From the NCBI RefSeq assembly GCF_002904335.1, contig NZ_PPHF01000152.1, positions 1-64,000 on the forward strand: a stretch of 64,000 bases of DNA, written 5' to 3'. Numbering within the stretch: the first letter of the stretch is position 1; each line of letters begins with the position of its first letter. Both the position numbers and the translations under genes were made by a program. This document shows, piece after piece, positions 42,767-51,126 of the stretch. The notes under the pieces are model-generated. The model was not told the DNA's origin. It did no database searches and was given only the letters and a program-made list of their open reading frames with translations. Source of the stretch: Amycolatopsis sp. CA-126428 (GTDB lineage Bacteria; Actinomycetota; Actinomycetes; Mycobacteriales; Pseudonocardiaceae).

Positions 42767-43820
42767 ATGGGGACTTCGACGGTGACCGGGCGGACCCGGT
42801 CGATGGGGGCACTGTTCACCGGTGTCGCGTTGCTCAACACGGCCACGGTCGGCCTCGGCACGGCGGGCACGCTGATCGTCGCCGCCGGCAGCGGCGCGGT
42901 CTGGAGCGGGTTGCCGAGCGTGGCGAACGTGCTCGGCACCGCGGCGGGTGCGCTCGGCACCGGGAGGCTGCTGCCGGTCCACGGCAGTCGCCGGGTACTG
43001 GCCGGTGGCTACGCCCTCGCCGCGGCCGGCGCGCTGGTGGCGTTCGCGGGCGCGCTGGCGACGTCGGTCGTGCCGCTGCTGCTGGGCATCCTGCTGGTCG
43101 GGCTGGGCAACGGCGGGGCGCAGCTCTCGCGGTACCTGGCCGCGGACCTGTACCCGGAGGACCGCCGGGGGCGCGCGCTCTCGACCGTCGTCTGGGGCGG
43201 GACCGTCGGCGCGCTCGCCGGGCCGGCCCTGATGGGTCCGGCGGCCGGCGCCGCGGCCGGCTTCGGCTGGCCGCCGCTGTCCGGCCCGGCCGCGATCGCG
43301 GTCTTGGCCACGGCGGGCGCGGCGCTGGCGGCGGCGTTCCTCCCGCGGCACGTGCCCCCGCAGCGACAACCGGGCCTCCGGCCCGGGCCGGAGGCTCCGC
43401 CACCCGGACCCCCGAAAAGCCCGCCGCGACAACCGGGCCTCCAGCCCGGGCCGGGGGCTCCGCCACCCGGACCCCCGAAAAGCCCGCAGCGACAACCGGG
43501 CCTCCGGCCCGGGCCGGGGGCTCCGCCACCCGGACCCCCGAAAAGCCCGCCGTGGAAACCGGCCGTGATCGCCCGGCCCGGTGCGGCCGGCCGGGTTCGC
43601 GCGGCCGCTGGTCGCGATGGTGGTCGCGCAGCTCACGGTGGGCGCGGTCATGACGATGACGCCGTTGCAGCTGCAGGCGCACGGGCACGGCCTCGGCGTC
43701 GTCGGGTGGGTGCTGAGCGCGCACATGTTCGCCGGCGGCGGGTACGGCCTGGTCGCGGTGGTCGGCGGCGTGCTGGCCCTGCTCCCGCTGGCGTTCTCCG
43801 CCGCCCGTGACGGCCGGTAG
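42767..43820 (+). pseudogene. MFS transporter remnant interrupted by a 63-bp minisatellite
   Basis: Frame one encodes the first six membrane helices of a major-facilitator protein (ALFTGVALLNTATVGLG to AVLATAGAALAAAF), including the ADLYPEDRRGRALS loop. It then enters three copies of a Pro/Gly-rich repeat and loses the frame near 43590-43600. Another frame continues with PLVAMVVAQLTVGAVMTMTP and SAHMF (helices 7-8), then skips directly to a last helix, GGGYGLVAVVGGVLALLPLA. About 100 residues (helices 9-11) are missing. Repeat expansion, frameshift and deletion make it non-functional. Confidence 0.72.
43362..43550. repeat. minisatellite, three 63-bp units
   Basis: Units at 43362-43424, 43425-43487 and 43488-43550 differ at only a few bases. 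Each is 21 codons long and in frame with the first half of the MFS remnant, encoding RQPGLRPGPGAPPPGPPKSP-type repeats. The central part of units 2 and 3 is the same 29-bp sequence (reverse orientation) found in hadB at 9702-9730, so the array seems to be grown from an interspersed repeat. Confidence 0.88.
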
Positions 43821-43881
43821 CCGGGCCGTTGTCGGCAAATCTCTCGTCGCCGCGGCCGCCGCCGGGCGGCGAAGATGGGCC

Positions 43882-44523
43882 GTGGCTGACTCTGTGCCCT
43901 TCACGGACAACTTCTCGGACCTCTCGAACACGCAGGGGTACCAGTTCGAATTCCGTTGCGAGCGTTGCGGCAACGGCTTCCGCTCCGCCTTCCAGCGCGA
44001 CAACGTCGAGACCGGCCGAAGCGTGCTTCGCGCGGTGGGCTCGTTCTTCGGCGGCACGCTGCGCGACCTGAGCAATTCGGCCGACCAGTGGCGCTACGAC
44101 CGCGCGACGAACTCACCGGCCAAGGACAAGGCCCTGGCGGCGGCGGTCGAGGAGATCACGCCGAGCTTCCGCCAGTGCCGCGGCTGCGGCGACTGGATGT
44201 GCCAGGACCAGTGCTGGAACGAGGAGATCGGCCAGTGCCTGCGCTGCTCGCCGAGCGTCGCGGAGGAGATCTCGCGCGCCCAGGCCGCGGCCCAGCGCGA
44301 CCAGATCTGGGACAAGGCCCGCGACAAGGACTGGACGGCGGGCCTGGACCTCGACACCCGGGCCAAGGTCAGCTGCCCGGGCTGCGGCCTGAAAGCGGAC
44401 GGCGGCAAGTTCTGTTCGTCCTGCGGGACGTCGCTGGCCTTGAAGGTCGCCTGCGGCGGCTGCGGCAGTGAGAGCAACAAGCCGGGAGCGCTGTTCTGCT
44501 CCGATTGCGGCGCCAAACTCTGA
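43882..44523 (+). CDS. multi-zinc-ribbon protein
   Basis: 213 aa, not recognised as a named protein. Cys pairs form a series: FRCERCGNGF; CRGCGDWMCQDQC and CLRC; CPGCGLKADGGKFCSSC; CGGCGSESNKPGALFCSDC. The last two are double zinc-ribbon (DZR/zinc-ribbon_2) modules. The middle segment contains helices without membrane character. Such proteins usually mediate protein or nucleic-acid contacts. The GTG at 43882 (ADSVPFTDNFSDLS) is preferred because the residues upstream look random; it is not certain. Confidence 0.72.
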   Translation: MADSVPFTDNFSDLSNTQGYQFEFRCERCGNGFRSAFQRDNVETGRSVLRAVGSFFGGTLRDLSNSADQWRYDRATNSPAKDKALAAAVEEITPSFRQCRGCGDWMCQDQCWNEEIGQCLRCSPSVAEEISRAQAAAQRDQIWDKARDKDWTAGLDLDTRAKVSCPGCGLKADGGKFCSSCGTSLALKVACGGCGSESNKPGALFCSDCGAKL

Positions 44524-44731
44524 ACCGGGCCCCTCCGGAAACCGGCGTTCCACCCCTCGTTCCCACGAATTCCGTCACGCTCTCCCGGTGCGGCCCGCGA
44601 TGCGGGCCGTTCCCTTTCCCGGCCATCGACAACCGCCTTCGTCGCGGGTATTTGTCTAGGGTGCGCGAGGGGGGCTCGCGGGCACGAACCGGAACGGTGG
44701 TCGTTCCGGGATTCGTCGAGGAGGGTGCGGC

Positions 44732-45454
44732 GTGGCGGCCGACGGTGCGAGCGGAAACGGCACGGAATGGCCCGGTGGCACGGTCATGTCGCGGCTACCG
44801 GGTGCGCTGGGCGGTGAGCTGCTGAGACTGGGGAACCCGAAACCGTGCCCCGCCGGGACCGTCCTGCTGCACCAGGGCGAACCCAGCACGCACGTTTTCC
44901 TGCTCGGGCACGGAAAACAGCCCAGGCTGGCGTGCGTCAAGGTCACCGCGGCGGATCGGAACGGCACCGAAAGCCTGCTGGGCATCAGGATCAGCGGCGA
45001 TCTCGTCGGCGAGATGGGGGTGCTGCGGGAAGGTCCTCGCTCGGCCACGGTGACGGCGTGCCGGGCGATGACGGTGCACCGGATTCCGCTGGAGCAGTTC
45101 CGGCACTTCCTGCGGCGCCGGGAAGAAGCCTGGCGGGTGGTCTGCCACATGATCGCCGACCGGCTCGACTGGGCGAACCGCCGCCGGCTCGACTTCGCGG
45201 GGTACGACACGGCGGTCCGGCTCGCCCGGGTCCTGCTCGAACTGGCCGAGTACCACGGTGCGCCGGGTGAGGCCGGGATGAGGCTCGACATCGAGCTTTC
45301 GCAACCGGAATTCGGCAAGCTGATCGGTGCGGGCCGGGACGCGATCCAATTGGCTGTCCGTCAATTGAAGGAGAAGAACTACATCGCGTACCGATACCGG
45401 ACAGTAACCATTCTTGACCTGAACGGACTAGCGACGTTCGCTGATCCTGGCTAA
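44732..45454 (+). CDS. Crp/Fnr-family regulator with intact cyclic-nucleotide cassette
   Basis: 240 aa. A cNMP-binding beta-barrel (about residues 28-140) contains GDLVGEMGVLREGPRSATVT. E94 and R103 correspond to the ribose-binding Glu and phosphate-binding Arg of CRP, so cyclic-nucleotide binding is plausible. The C-terminal HTH is of the Crp_2 type (LSQPEFGKLIGAGRDAIQLA, YRTVTILDLNGLATFADPG). GTG start with GAGGAGG upstream. It precedes the cyclase-like gene by 98 nt and may sense its product or control the cassette. No FNR-type iron-sulfur Cys cluster. Confidence 0.88.
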   Translation: MAADGASGNGTEWPGGTVMSRLPGALGGELLRLGNPKPCPAGTVLLHQGEPSTHVFLLGHGKQPRLACVKVTAADRNGTESLLGIRISGDLVGEMGVLREGPRSATVTACRAMTVHRIPLEQFRHFLRRREEAWRVVCHMIADRLDWANRRRLDFAGYDTAVRLARVLLELAEYHGAPGEAGMRLDIELSQPEFGKLIGAGRDAIQLAVRQLKEKNYIAYRYRTVTILDLNGLATFADPG

Positions 45455-45552
45455 CGAACCGGTGCAGATCACGGAATTTTCCGGAGTCTTGGTCACGCAG
45501 TGCAGGCAGACTCTGCGCTCATCTCCTAACGGCTCCGAAAAGGACAAAGACC

Positions 45553-46296
45553 TTGGCTCGCGGCACCGATTTTTCCCGCCATCTGCTCATTTCCCTCGAC
45601 GTGCAAGGCTACGGCGGCCGGGACGACCGGCAGCACGCTTCGATCCAATCCGGCCTGCTCGCCGTGGCGGACACCGCCGCCCTCCGGTGCGGCCTGGACC
45701 GGACGACCTGGCACCGGCAGGGTGCCGGCGACGGCGAACTGGCGATCCTCCCGCCCGGCACCCCCGAACCGGCGGTCGTGGACGACTACGTCCGCGAGCT
45801 GGCCGCGGCGCTCGCCGACCACAACCACGACCTCGCGGCCGAAGCCCGGATGCGCATCCGGATCGCGATCCACCACGGGGTCGCGATGCCCGGCGCGAAC
45901 GGCTGGACGGGACAGGGCGTGGTGGGCGTGAGCCGCCTCGTCGACAGCGCACCCGTCCGCGGCGCCCTGCGCGCGTTCCCGGACGCCGACCTGGCCGTGC
46001 TCGTTTCGCGGCAGATCTACACCGACGTCGTGGCCCAGCGCCACACCTCGCTGAAACCGGGGGAGTTCCGGGAAGTCGTGGTGCGGCAGAAGGAATTCAC
46101 CGACGTGGCCTGGCTCCGGGTCCCGGGGCACGACGTGCACGGCGCCCGGCTCTCGGCCGATCCGCCGCCGGCCGAGCCGGCGGGCACCCGGGTGACCGCC
46201 GGGGCCGGGCAGCACTACCGCGCCGAGGCGATCACCGTGGTCAACGGGAGCGTCGACGCGGCGAACGCGGTCTTCGGGATCAAGCACGGCTCATGA
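45553..46296 (+). CDS. divergent class III nucleotide-cyclase-like protein with C-terminal assembly motif
   Basis: 247 aa. The fold resembles a class III cyclase homology domain: LLISLDVQGYGG (first metal Asp, D16), QGAGDGELAILPPG (second metal Asp, D60) and GQGVVGVSRLVDSA (Arg128). The catalytic Asn expected four residues before that Arg is Val, so activity may be altered or lost. The last 24 residues (224-247) carry AITVVNGSVDAANAVFGI, matching a motif near the N-terminus of the next protein. TTG start with AAAGGA upstream. It overlaps the ATPase gene (ATGA). Related cyclase-like domains occur in actinobacterial conflict gene clusters; the role here is inferred. Confidence 0.6.
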   Translation: MARGTDFSRHLLISLDVQGYGGRDDRQHASIQSGLLAVADTAALRCGLDRTTWHRQGAGDGELAILPPGTPEPAVVDDYVRELAAALADHNHDLAAEARMRIRIAIHHGVAMPGANGWTGQGVVGVSRLVDSAPVRGALRAFPDADLAVLVSRQIYTDVVAQRHTSLKPGEFREVVVRQKEFTDVAWLRVPGHDVHGARLSADPPPAEPAGTRVTAGAGQHYRAEAITVVNGSVDAANAVFGIKHGS

Positions 46297-48314
46297 GCGA
46301 GGAAGAACCGGCGGAAAAGCCGGCCGAGACGCCGGAGCCCGCGCCCGGCGACGACTACACCGAACAGCTCGCGGGTGCGGTGAACCAGTTCAACGGCCCG
46401 ATCTACGCCGACGGCGCCCAGTTCGGCATCGGCCCGCAGCGGCCGGCGCGCGTCAAGGCCGCGGCCGGCAAGCTCGACGACACCGATGTCCTGGCCGAGC
46501 TGAGCCACTACGTCACGCCGGCCTGCTACGACACCGCGCTCGGGGCGTTGCGCAAGGACCACGTCGTCGGCCTGCACGGCGACCGGGGGACCGGGAAGCG
46601 GGCGGGGGCGATCGCGCTGCTGCGCGAGGTCACCGACGGGCCGCTGTACCTGCTGTCCCCGATGAACCGGCTCAAGAGCCTGGCCGAACGCGACTACGCG
46701 GCGGGAAGCGGCTACATCATCGCCGACCGCATCGCGGAGCGGAGAGCCGCCGACGTCGACTTCACGTGGCGGACCGTCCGCGACCGCGTCCGCGACCAAG
46801 GGGCCCACCTCGTCGTCACCACGACCACGCCGACCGGGTGCGGGGAAGTCGACGCCGTCGCCCAGGTGCGGTGGGAACAGCCCGACCCGCGGCAGGTGCT
46901 GCGCGTTCGGCTCGCCGGCCTCGACGACGTCGACGAGGTCGTCGAACGGGTCCTGCGTGCCTGGCCCGACGGCGGGCAGCTGACCGACCTCGTCGCCGTC
47001 GCCGCCGACCTCGGCGAGGGGCTGACGGTCGAGCAGGCGCTGCCCAAGTTGGACGCGTCCCTGCACGACCGGGTCCGGACGTGGTTCGACGAAGAGCGCG
47101 ACGAGCGGGACTTCCTGGCCGCCACCGCACTGGCCTTCCTCGACGGGGCGCGGCAACGGACCTTCGAGTCGGCGCTGGGAAAGCTGGAGGCGAAGCTCGC
47201 CGAGTCGATCGTCGGCGACGAGCCGGACCCCGGCGAGCGCCCGCAGCCGGAGTTGCTGCGGCAACACCGGCTCAAGCTCTACGCGCCCGACAGCCTGATC
47301 AAGGTCGAGCGGGCCGGCTCGGACGGGGTCGCCCGGCACTGCCCCCGGTTCCGGGAGCCGCGGTACCGGCGGTTCGTGCTCGCCGAGCTGTGGGCCCGCG
47401 AAGAAGCGCCCTTCTGGGACGGCGTCTCCGCGTGGCTCGACGAGGTGATGCCGGAGGAGGGCCTGCGGGTCGCGGCCGGGCTCGCCGAACTCGCGCGGTA
47501 CGCCTTCGACGAGGTCGACGACATCCTGGCGCCGTGGGCCGACGGGAAACGCGGCTGGCCGGGCCAGACCACCGCGACCCACGTGCTGTGGCTGCTGAGC
47601 TACGACGAAGCCCTCGCCCCGGAAGCGCTGCAGCTGGCGGCGCAGTGGGCCGGGCGCGGTACCCCGGCCGAACGGTGGACGGGCGCGGTCGCGCTGAGCG
47701 GCGAGCTCGGCGCCCGTTACCCGCACGAAGCGGCCAACCGCCTCTGGCAGCTCATCCTGCAGAGCCACACGGTCACCGGAGACGCGCACGTCGCGCTCGC
47801 CGCCCTGTTCGTCACGTTGACCCGGCGCACCGAGGACGCCGGGGTCGTCTTGACGCTGCTCGACGGGAAAGTGCGGCGGCTGGACAACCCGGGCACCAAG
47901 CCGGAGTACATCCGGGCGGCCACGCGGGCGACCCTCAGCGTGCTCGCCGCGCGCGACCGGATCTCCGGCCGGCACGCCGCCATCACCCACCTCTGCCGCG
48001 TGGGGGACCGGACCGCGCCCGTCCAAGGGCGGCTGTGGGCCACGGTCCTGCGCAACCGGCCGACACGCAAGCGGGCGCTGACCGTCCTGCGCTCCGCCCT
48101 CGACGACCTCAAGCACCTCTGCGACGACCCCGTCGCGGTCGCGACTTCGCTCGGGCTGGCCATTTCGGTGGCCCTGCCCGCCGGCGAAGCCGACCTCCTC
48201 CGCGCGGACTTCGCCGCGTTGGAGGCGCGTACCAGCAAAGACAGTTCCCCTCTGGTCGAGCACCTGCTCGCCGCGATCTCCCACCTGCACCGAGAGGCTG
48301 CCGCACTGCCATGA
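46293..48314 (+). CDS. STAND-like P-loop ATPase with helical C-terminal region
   Basis: 673 aa, no named family recognised. Residues 26-48 carry the assembly motif (AVNQFNGPIYADGAQFGIG) shared with the upstream protein. A P-loop follows, GLHGDRGTGKR (K102), with Arg in place of the usual Ser/Thr after the Lys. Later come the sensor-like strand AHLVVTTTTPTG and a winged-helix-like region. From about 270 on, the protein is all-helical with repeat-like units (ALQLAAQWAGRGTPAERWTG, HVALAALFVTLTRRTEDAGV). This plan, motif plus NTPase plus helical array, fits NLR/STAND-type sensors. It overlaps both neighbours by ATGA. Confidence 0.65.
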   Translation: MSEEEPAEKPAETPEPAPGDDYTEQLAGAVNQFNGPIYADGAQFGIGPQRPARVKAAAGKLDDTDVLAELSHYVTPACYDTALGALRKDHVVGLHGDRGTGKRAGAIALLREVTDGPLYLLSPMNRLKSLAERDYAAGSGYIIADRIAERRAADVDFTWRTVRDRVRDQGAHLVVTTTTPTGCGEVDAVAQVRWEQPDPRQVLRVRLAGLDDVDEVVERVLRAWPDGGQLTDLVAVAADLGEGLTVEQALPKLDASLHDRVRTWFDEERDERDFLAATALAFLDGARQRTFESALGKLEAKLAESIVGDEPDPGERPQPELLRQHRLKLYAPDSLIKVERAGSDGVARHCPRFREPRYRRFVLAELWAREEAPFWDGVSAWLDEVMPEEGLRVAAGLAELARYAFDEVDDILAPWADGKRGWPGQTTATHVLWLLSYDEALAPEALQLAAQWAGRGTPAERWTGAVALSGELGARYPHEAANRLWQLILQSHTVTGDAHVALAALFVTLTRRTEDAGVVLTLLDGKVRRLDNPGTKPEYIRAATRATLSVLAARDRISGRHAAITHLCRVGDRTAPVQGRLWATVLRNRPTRKRALTVLRSALDDLKHLCDDPVAVATSLGLAISVALPAGEADLLRADFAALEARTSKDSSPLVEHLLAAISHLHREAAALP

Positions 48315-49702
48315 CCGAGTCCTACCCGATCGTCGAACAGCGCCCGCTGGATCCCGCGCAGACCAAGGGGAAGTTCTTCTGGCGCAAGGAATACCGCGAA
48401 CACGGCGAACTGCCGAGGCCGAACGCGCACCAGGTCTTCGTCTACCGCGTAGACGGCGAATACGTCCTCGACAGCGCCCAGCGGCGCCTGGACGAGGAAC
48501 AGGTCGTCCGGGCCACCCACGTCAGCCTGGTGGACCTGACCCGGGACGCCGAGGTGATCGTCGAGCTGGCCATCCCGTCCGCCGAAGCCGACGACTTCAC
48601 CATGCGCGTCACGTTCGTCTGCACCGTGACGAACGCCGTCAGCGTCGTCCGGGAGGGGCGGGGCGACGCGCAAACGCTGCTGCGGGCCTACCTCAAGAGC
48701 CACCACCGGATCTTCGAGCTGGGCCTGGAGTACCGGCTCCTGCAGATCAACGAAGTCCGCCGGGACGTCAACGCCCAGGTGAAGGCCTTCACCACGCTCA
48801 AGCCGCCGGTTATTTCCGGCATCGCCGTGGAGCTGCGCAGCGTCGAGGTGCTGACCCCGGACGAGTACCGGCAGCTGATGGGCAACCGCCGCAGCATCGA
48901 ATACCAGCACGAGCTGGACACGACGCAGCAGCGCCTGGACCATTCGCTGACCGCGGAACGCCAGCACCACGACCAGTACCTCGAGCGCGACCGGAGCGGG
49001 CACGACCACCGGCTGAGCACCGAACGGCAGGCGCACGAGCAGCGCCTGGAGTGGGAACGCGTGCACCACTCCGGGGTCGTCGGGATCGAGCAGCAGCGGT
49101 ACGAGCTCGACCGCATGGCCGACCGGAAGGCGTTCGACCGGCACCAGCGCGGGCAGGACCGCGAGGAGATGACCGCGCTGGCCGAGATCATCCGGAACAA
49201 CCCGGACAGCGCGCTGGCGAACGCGTACGTGGCCGGCTCGCTGGACGCGTCCGAGATGGCCGAGCGGCTGCTCGTCGAGAACCGCTACCGCGGCGAGGTC
49301 GAGCGCACCGAGCGGCAGGCCGCGTTCGATCGCCGGCACGAAGAGCGGCTCTACGAAATCGAGCACCGGAACGAGCAGCGCCGGTGGAGCCGCGAGCAGT
49401 CCCGCGAGGAACGCAAGTGGCGGCGCGAAGACCACGGCCTGGCCCGCGCGGAGACCCGGCGCAAGGAGGAGATCACCCTCGAGGTCATCCGGGAGCTCGG
49501 CAAGCACGGCTACCTCGACATGACGAACCTGGACCCGAACCTGCTGATCACCAAGCTGACCGGAGCCGCGCCGCGGGAGCAGCTCGAGGGCGGCGGCAAG
49601 ACGGAGCTGGCCGCCGGGGACAAGGGTTCGCCCGCGCCACGGGCCGAGGCGGAAGACACCGAAGACGACGACACCGGGGTGAGGGAAGAGGATGTCAGTT
49701 GA
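48311..49702 (+). CDS. SPFH/band-7-like protein with long charged coiled coil
   Basis: 463 aa. The N-terminal ~200 residues resemble an SPFH (stomatin/prohibitin) domain without a membrane helix (VFVYRVDGEYVLDSAQRRLD, DDFTMRVTFVCTVTNAVSVV, LRSVEVLTPDEYRQLMGNRR). Residues about 205-410 are a highly charged coiled coil rich in His, Gln, Glu and Arg, with HDQYLERDRSGHDHRLSTER as an example. The tail is acidic and disordered. SPFH proteins oligomerise at membranes into rings or cages. It is coupled to the ATPase gene upstream and overlaps the membrane protein gene by 11 nt. Confidence 0.68.
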   Translation: MTESYPIVEQRPLDPAQTKGKFFWRKEYREHGELPRPNAHQVFVYRVDGEYVLDSAQRRLDEEQVVRATHVSLVDLTRDAEVIVELAIPSAEADDFTMRVTFVCTVTNAVSVVREGRGDAQTLLRAYLKSHHRIFELGLEYRLLQINEVRRDVNAQVKAFTTLKPPVISGIAVELRSVEVLTPDEYRQLMGNRRSIEYQHELDTTQQRLDHSLTAERQHHDQYLERDRSGHDHRLSTERQAHEQRLEWERVHHSGVVGIEQQRYELDRMADRKAFDRHQRGQDREEMTALAEIIRNNPDSALANAYVAGSLDASEMAERLLVENRYRGEVERTERQAAFDRRHEERLYEIEHRNEQRRWSREQSREERKWRREDHGLARAETRRKEEITLEVIRELGKHGYLDMTNLDPNLLITKLTGAAPREQLEGGGKTELAAGDKGSPAPRAEAEDTEDDDTGVREEDVS

Positions 49703-51032
49703 GACCGAGGCGCCCACCCGGGGCGCCCTTCCCCCCGACGTCCCGCTGGGGACCTACCGGCCGGTGGACCCCCACCGCGGGCTCGGCCGGCGGCTGCGAG
49801 CCCTGGCCGGGACCCGCGAAGAGATCCTCGACTGGGTGCCCGAAGAGCGGCCGCGCTACACGCGGCTCGGCGCCATCATCTTCAACACCGGCCTGCTGGC
49901 CGGGGTGTCGCTGCTGGTGGCGCTCAGCGATCTGTCGACCGTGCCGTGGATCTTCCTGCTGCCCGCCGGTGCGCTGTGGGCCTACGTCATCATCAGCTTC
50001 GACGGCTGGCTGATCTCCAGCACGCACGGCATGCTCGGCGCGGGCAAGACCCGGGTGTTCGTACCCCGGCTGGTGATCTCGCTGCTGATGGGGGCCGTGA
50101 TCGCGGAACCGTTGCTGCTGTGGATCTTCCAGCCCGCCATCCACAAGGAAGTCCTCGACGGCAGGCAGAACGAGCTGTCCGCCTACGAAAGCCAGTACCG
50201 CACCTGCAACCCCGAGGGTGCGCCGGCGCTCAAGACCCCCGAGTGCGCGAACTTCCAGCTGACCATCAAGAACTCGCCGGACGCGGCGCAGCAGGAGCTG
50301 GAGAAGGCGAGCAAGAACCGGGACGCGGCGAAGTCGGAGTACGACGTCCTCTACGCGCAGTGGGACCAGCTGGAGAAGCTGGCCCGGGCGGAGTGCAGCG
50401 GCGCGCGGGGCGACGGGCTCACCGGCGTGGCGGGCGACGGTCCCGAATGCGACCGGAACCGGCAGGTGGCCGACCGCTTCCGCACCGACAACCGGCTCGA
50501 GAAGCGGCAGGCCGACCTGACCGAGGCCAACACGAACATCGACGAGTTGACCGCGAAGCTGGGCAGCGCCCGGCAGACCGCCGGCCAGCAGGTCAGCGAC
50601 GCCATCACCGCGAAGGTGACGTCGATGCGCGAGCACCAGGGCGTGATCGGCATCCTCGACGAGGACGAAGCGCTCGGGCGGCTCTCCGACCGGAGCGTGC
50701 TCGTGTTCGCGGCCCAGTGGCTCGTGCGGCTGCTGCTGATCGCGATCGACTGCATGCCGGTGCTGACGAAGCTGATGAGCGGCTCGACGGCCTACGACGT
50801 GCTCGTCGCCCGGCAGATCGAGGTCGCCCGCCGGCTGCACGAGAAGCACGTCACGCTGCGGGAGCGGCAGGACACCGCGGACAACGACGTCTGGCTGCAG
50901 CGGACGGAGTACAACCTCCGGACCCGGATCGACAGCATCGAGGAGGCCGATCGCTCCGCCCGGGCGCGGCGGGAGTCGGACCTGGACGCCGAGATCGACC
51001 TGCTGGCCGCGAAGCTGCGCAACCAGCAGTAG
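49692..51032 (+). CDS. four-helix membrane protein, DUF4407-like
   Basis: 446 aa. Helices at about 56-75 (LGAIIFNTGLLAGVSLLVAL), 80-100 (WIFLLPAGALWAYVIISF) and 119-140 (LVISLLMGAVIAEPLLLWIF) are followed by a coiled-coil domain of about 190 aa with four Cys, outside the membrane. A fourth helix (SVLVFAAQWLVRLLLIAIDC) and a cytoplasmic coiled coil close the protein. The topology and the MPVLTKLMSGSTAYD segment fit DUF4407. The extracytoplasmic loop may sense envelope signals, or the protein may be the membrane effector of the cassette. The start overlaps the upstream gene by 11 nt. Confidence 0.75.
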   Translation: MSVETEAPTRGALPPDVPLGTYRPVDPHRGLGRRLRALAGTREEILDWVPEERPRYTRLGAIIFNTGLLAGVSLLVALSDLSTVPWIFLLPAGALWAYVIISFDGWLISSTHGMLGAGKTRVFVPRLVISLLMGAVIAEPLLLWIFQPAIHKEVLDGRQNELSAYESQYRTCNPEGAPALKTPECANFQLTIKNSPDAAQQELEKASKNRDAAKSEYDVLYAQWDQLEKLARAECSGARGDGLTGVAGDGPECDRNRQVADRFRTDNRLEKRQADLTEANTNIDELTAKLGSARQTAGQQVSDAITAKVTSMREHQGVIGILDEDEALGRLSDRSVLVFAAQWLVRLLLIAIDCMPVLTKLMSGSTAYDVLVARQIEVARRLHEKHVTLRERQDTADNDVWLQRTEYNLRTRIDSIEEADRSARARRESDLDAEIDLLAAKLRNQQ

Positions 51033-51126
51033 GGGAGTTCCGGCGCTCCACCGAGCAGCCCCGGCGTTCCGGCGCCGGGGCTGCGCCTGTCCGGCGGATC
51101 CGCGTCATCCCGGGCACCATGGACGC

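Noticed and set aside
42388..42960. 190-codon intact gene reading through the Lrp C-terminus
   Set aside because: Only the last ~70 codons are Lrp-like; the upstream part is the antisense of the MFS remnant. The open frame is accidental after the deletion.
43362..43550. Possible CRISPR array
   Set aside because: The units are tandem without spacers, 63 bp and in frame with a coding region; it is a minisatellite.
44732..46296. Canonical Pycsar or CBASS system
   Set aside because: The cyclase-like protein lacks the catalytic Asn and is not a CD-NTase, and no typical Pycsar or CBASS effector (cNMP-binding TM or TIR protein) is present; the Crp protein has a DNA-binding HTH instead.
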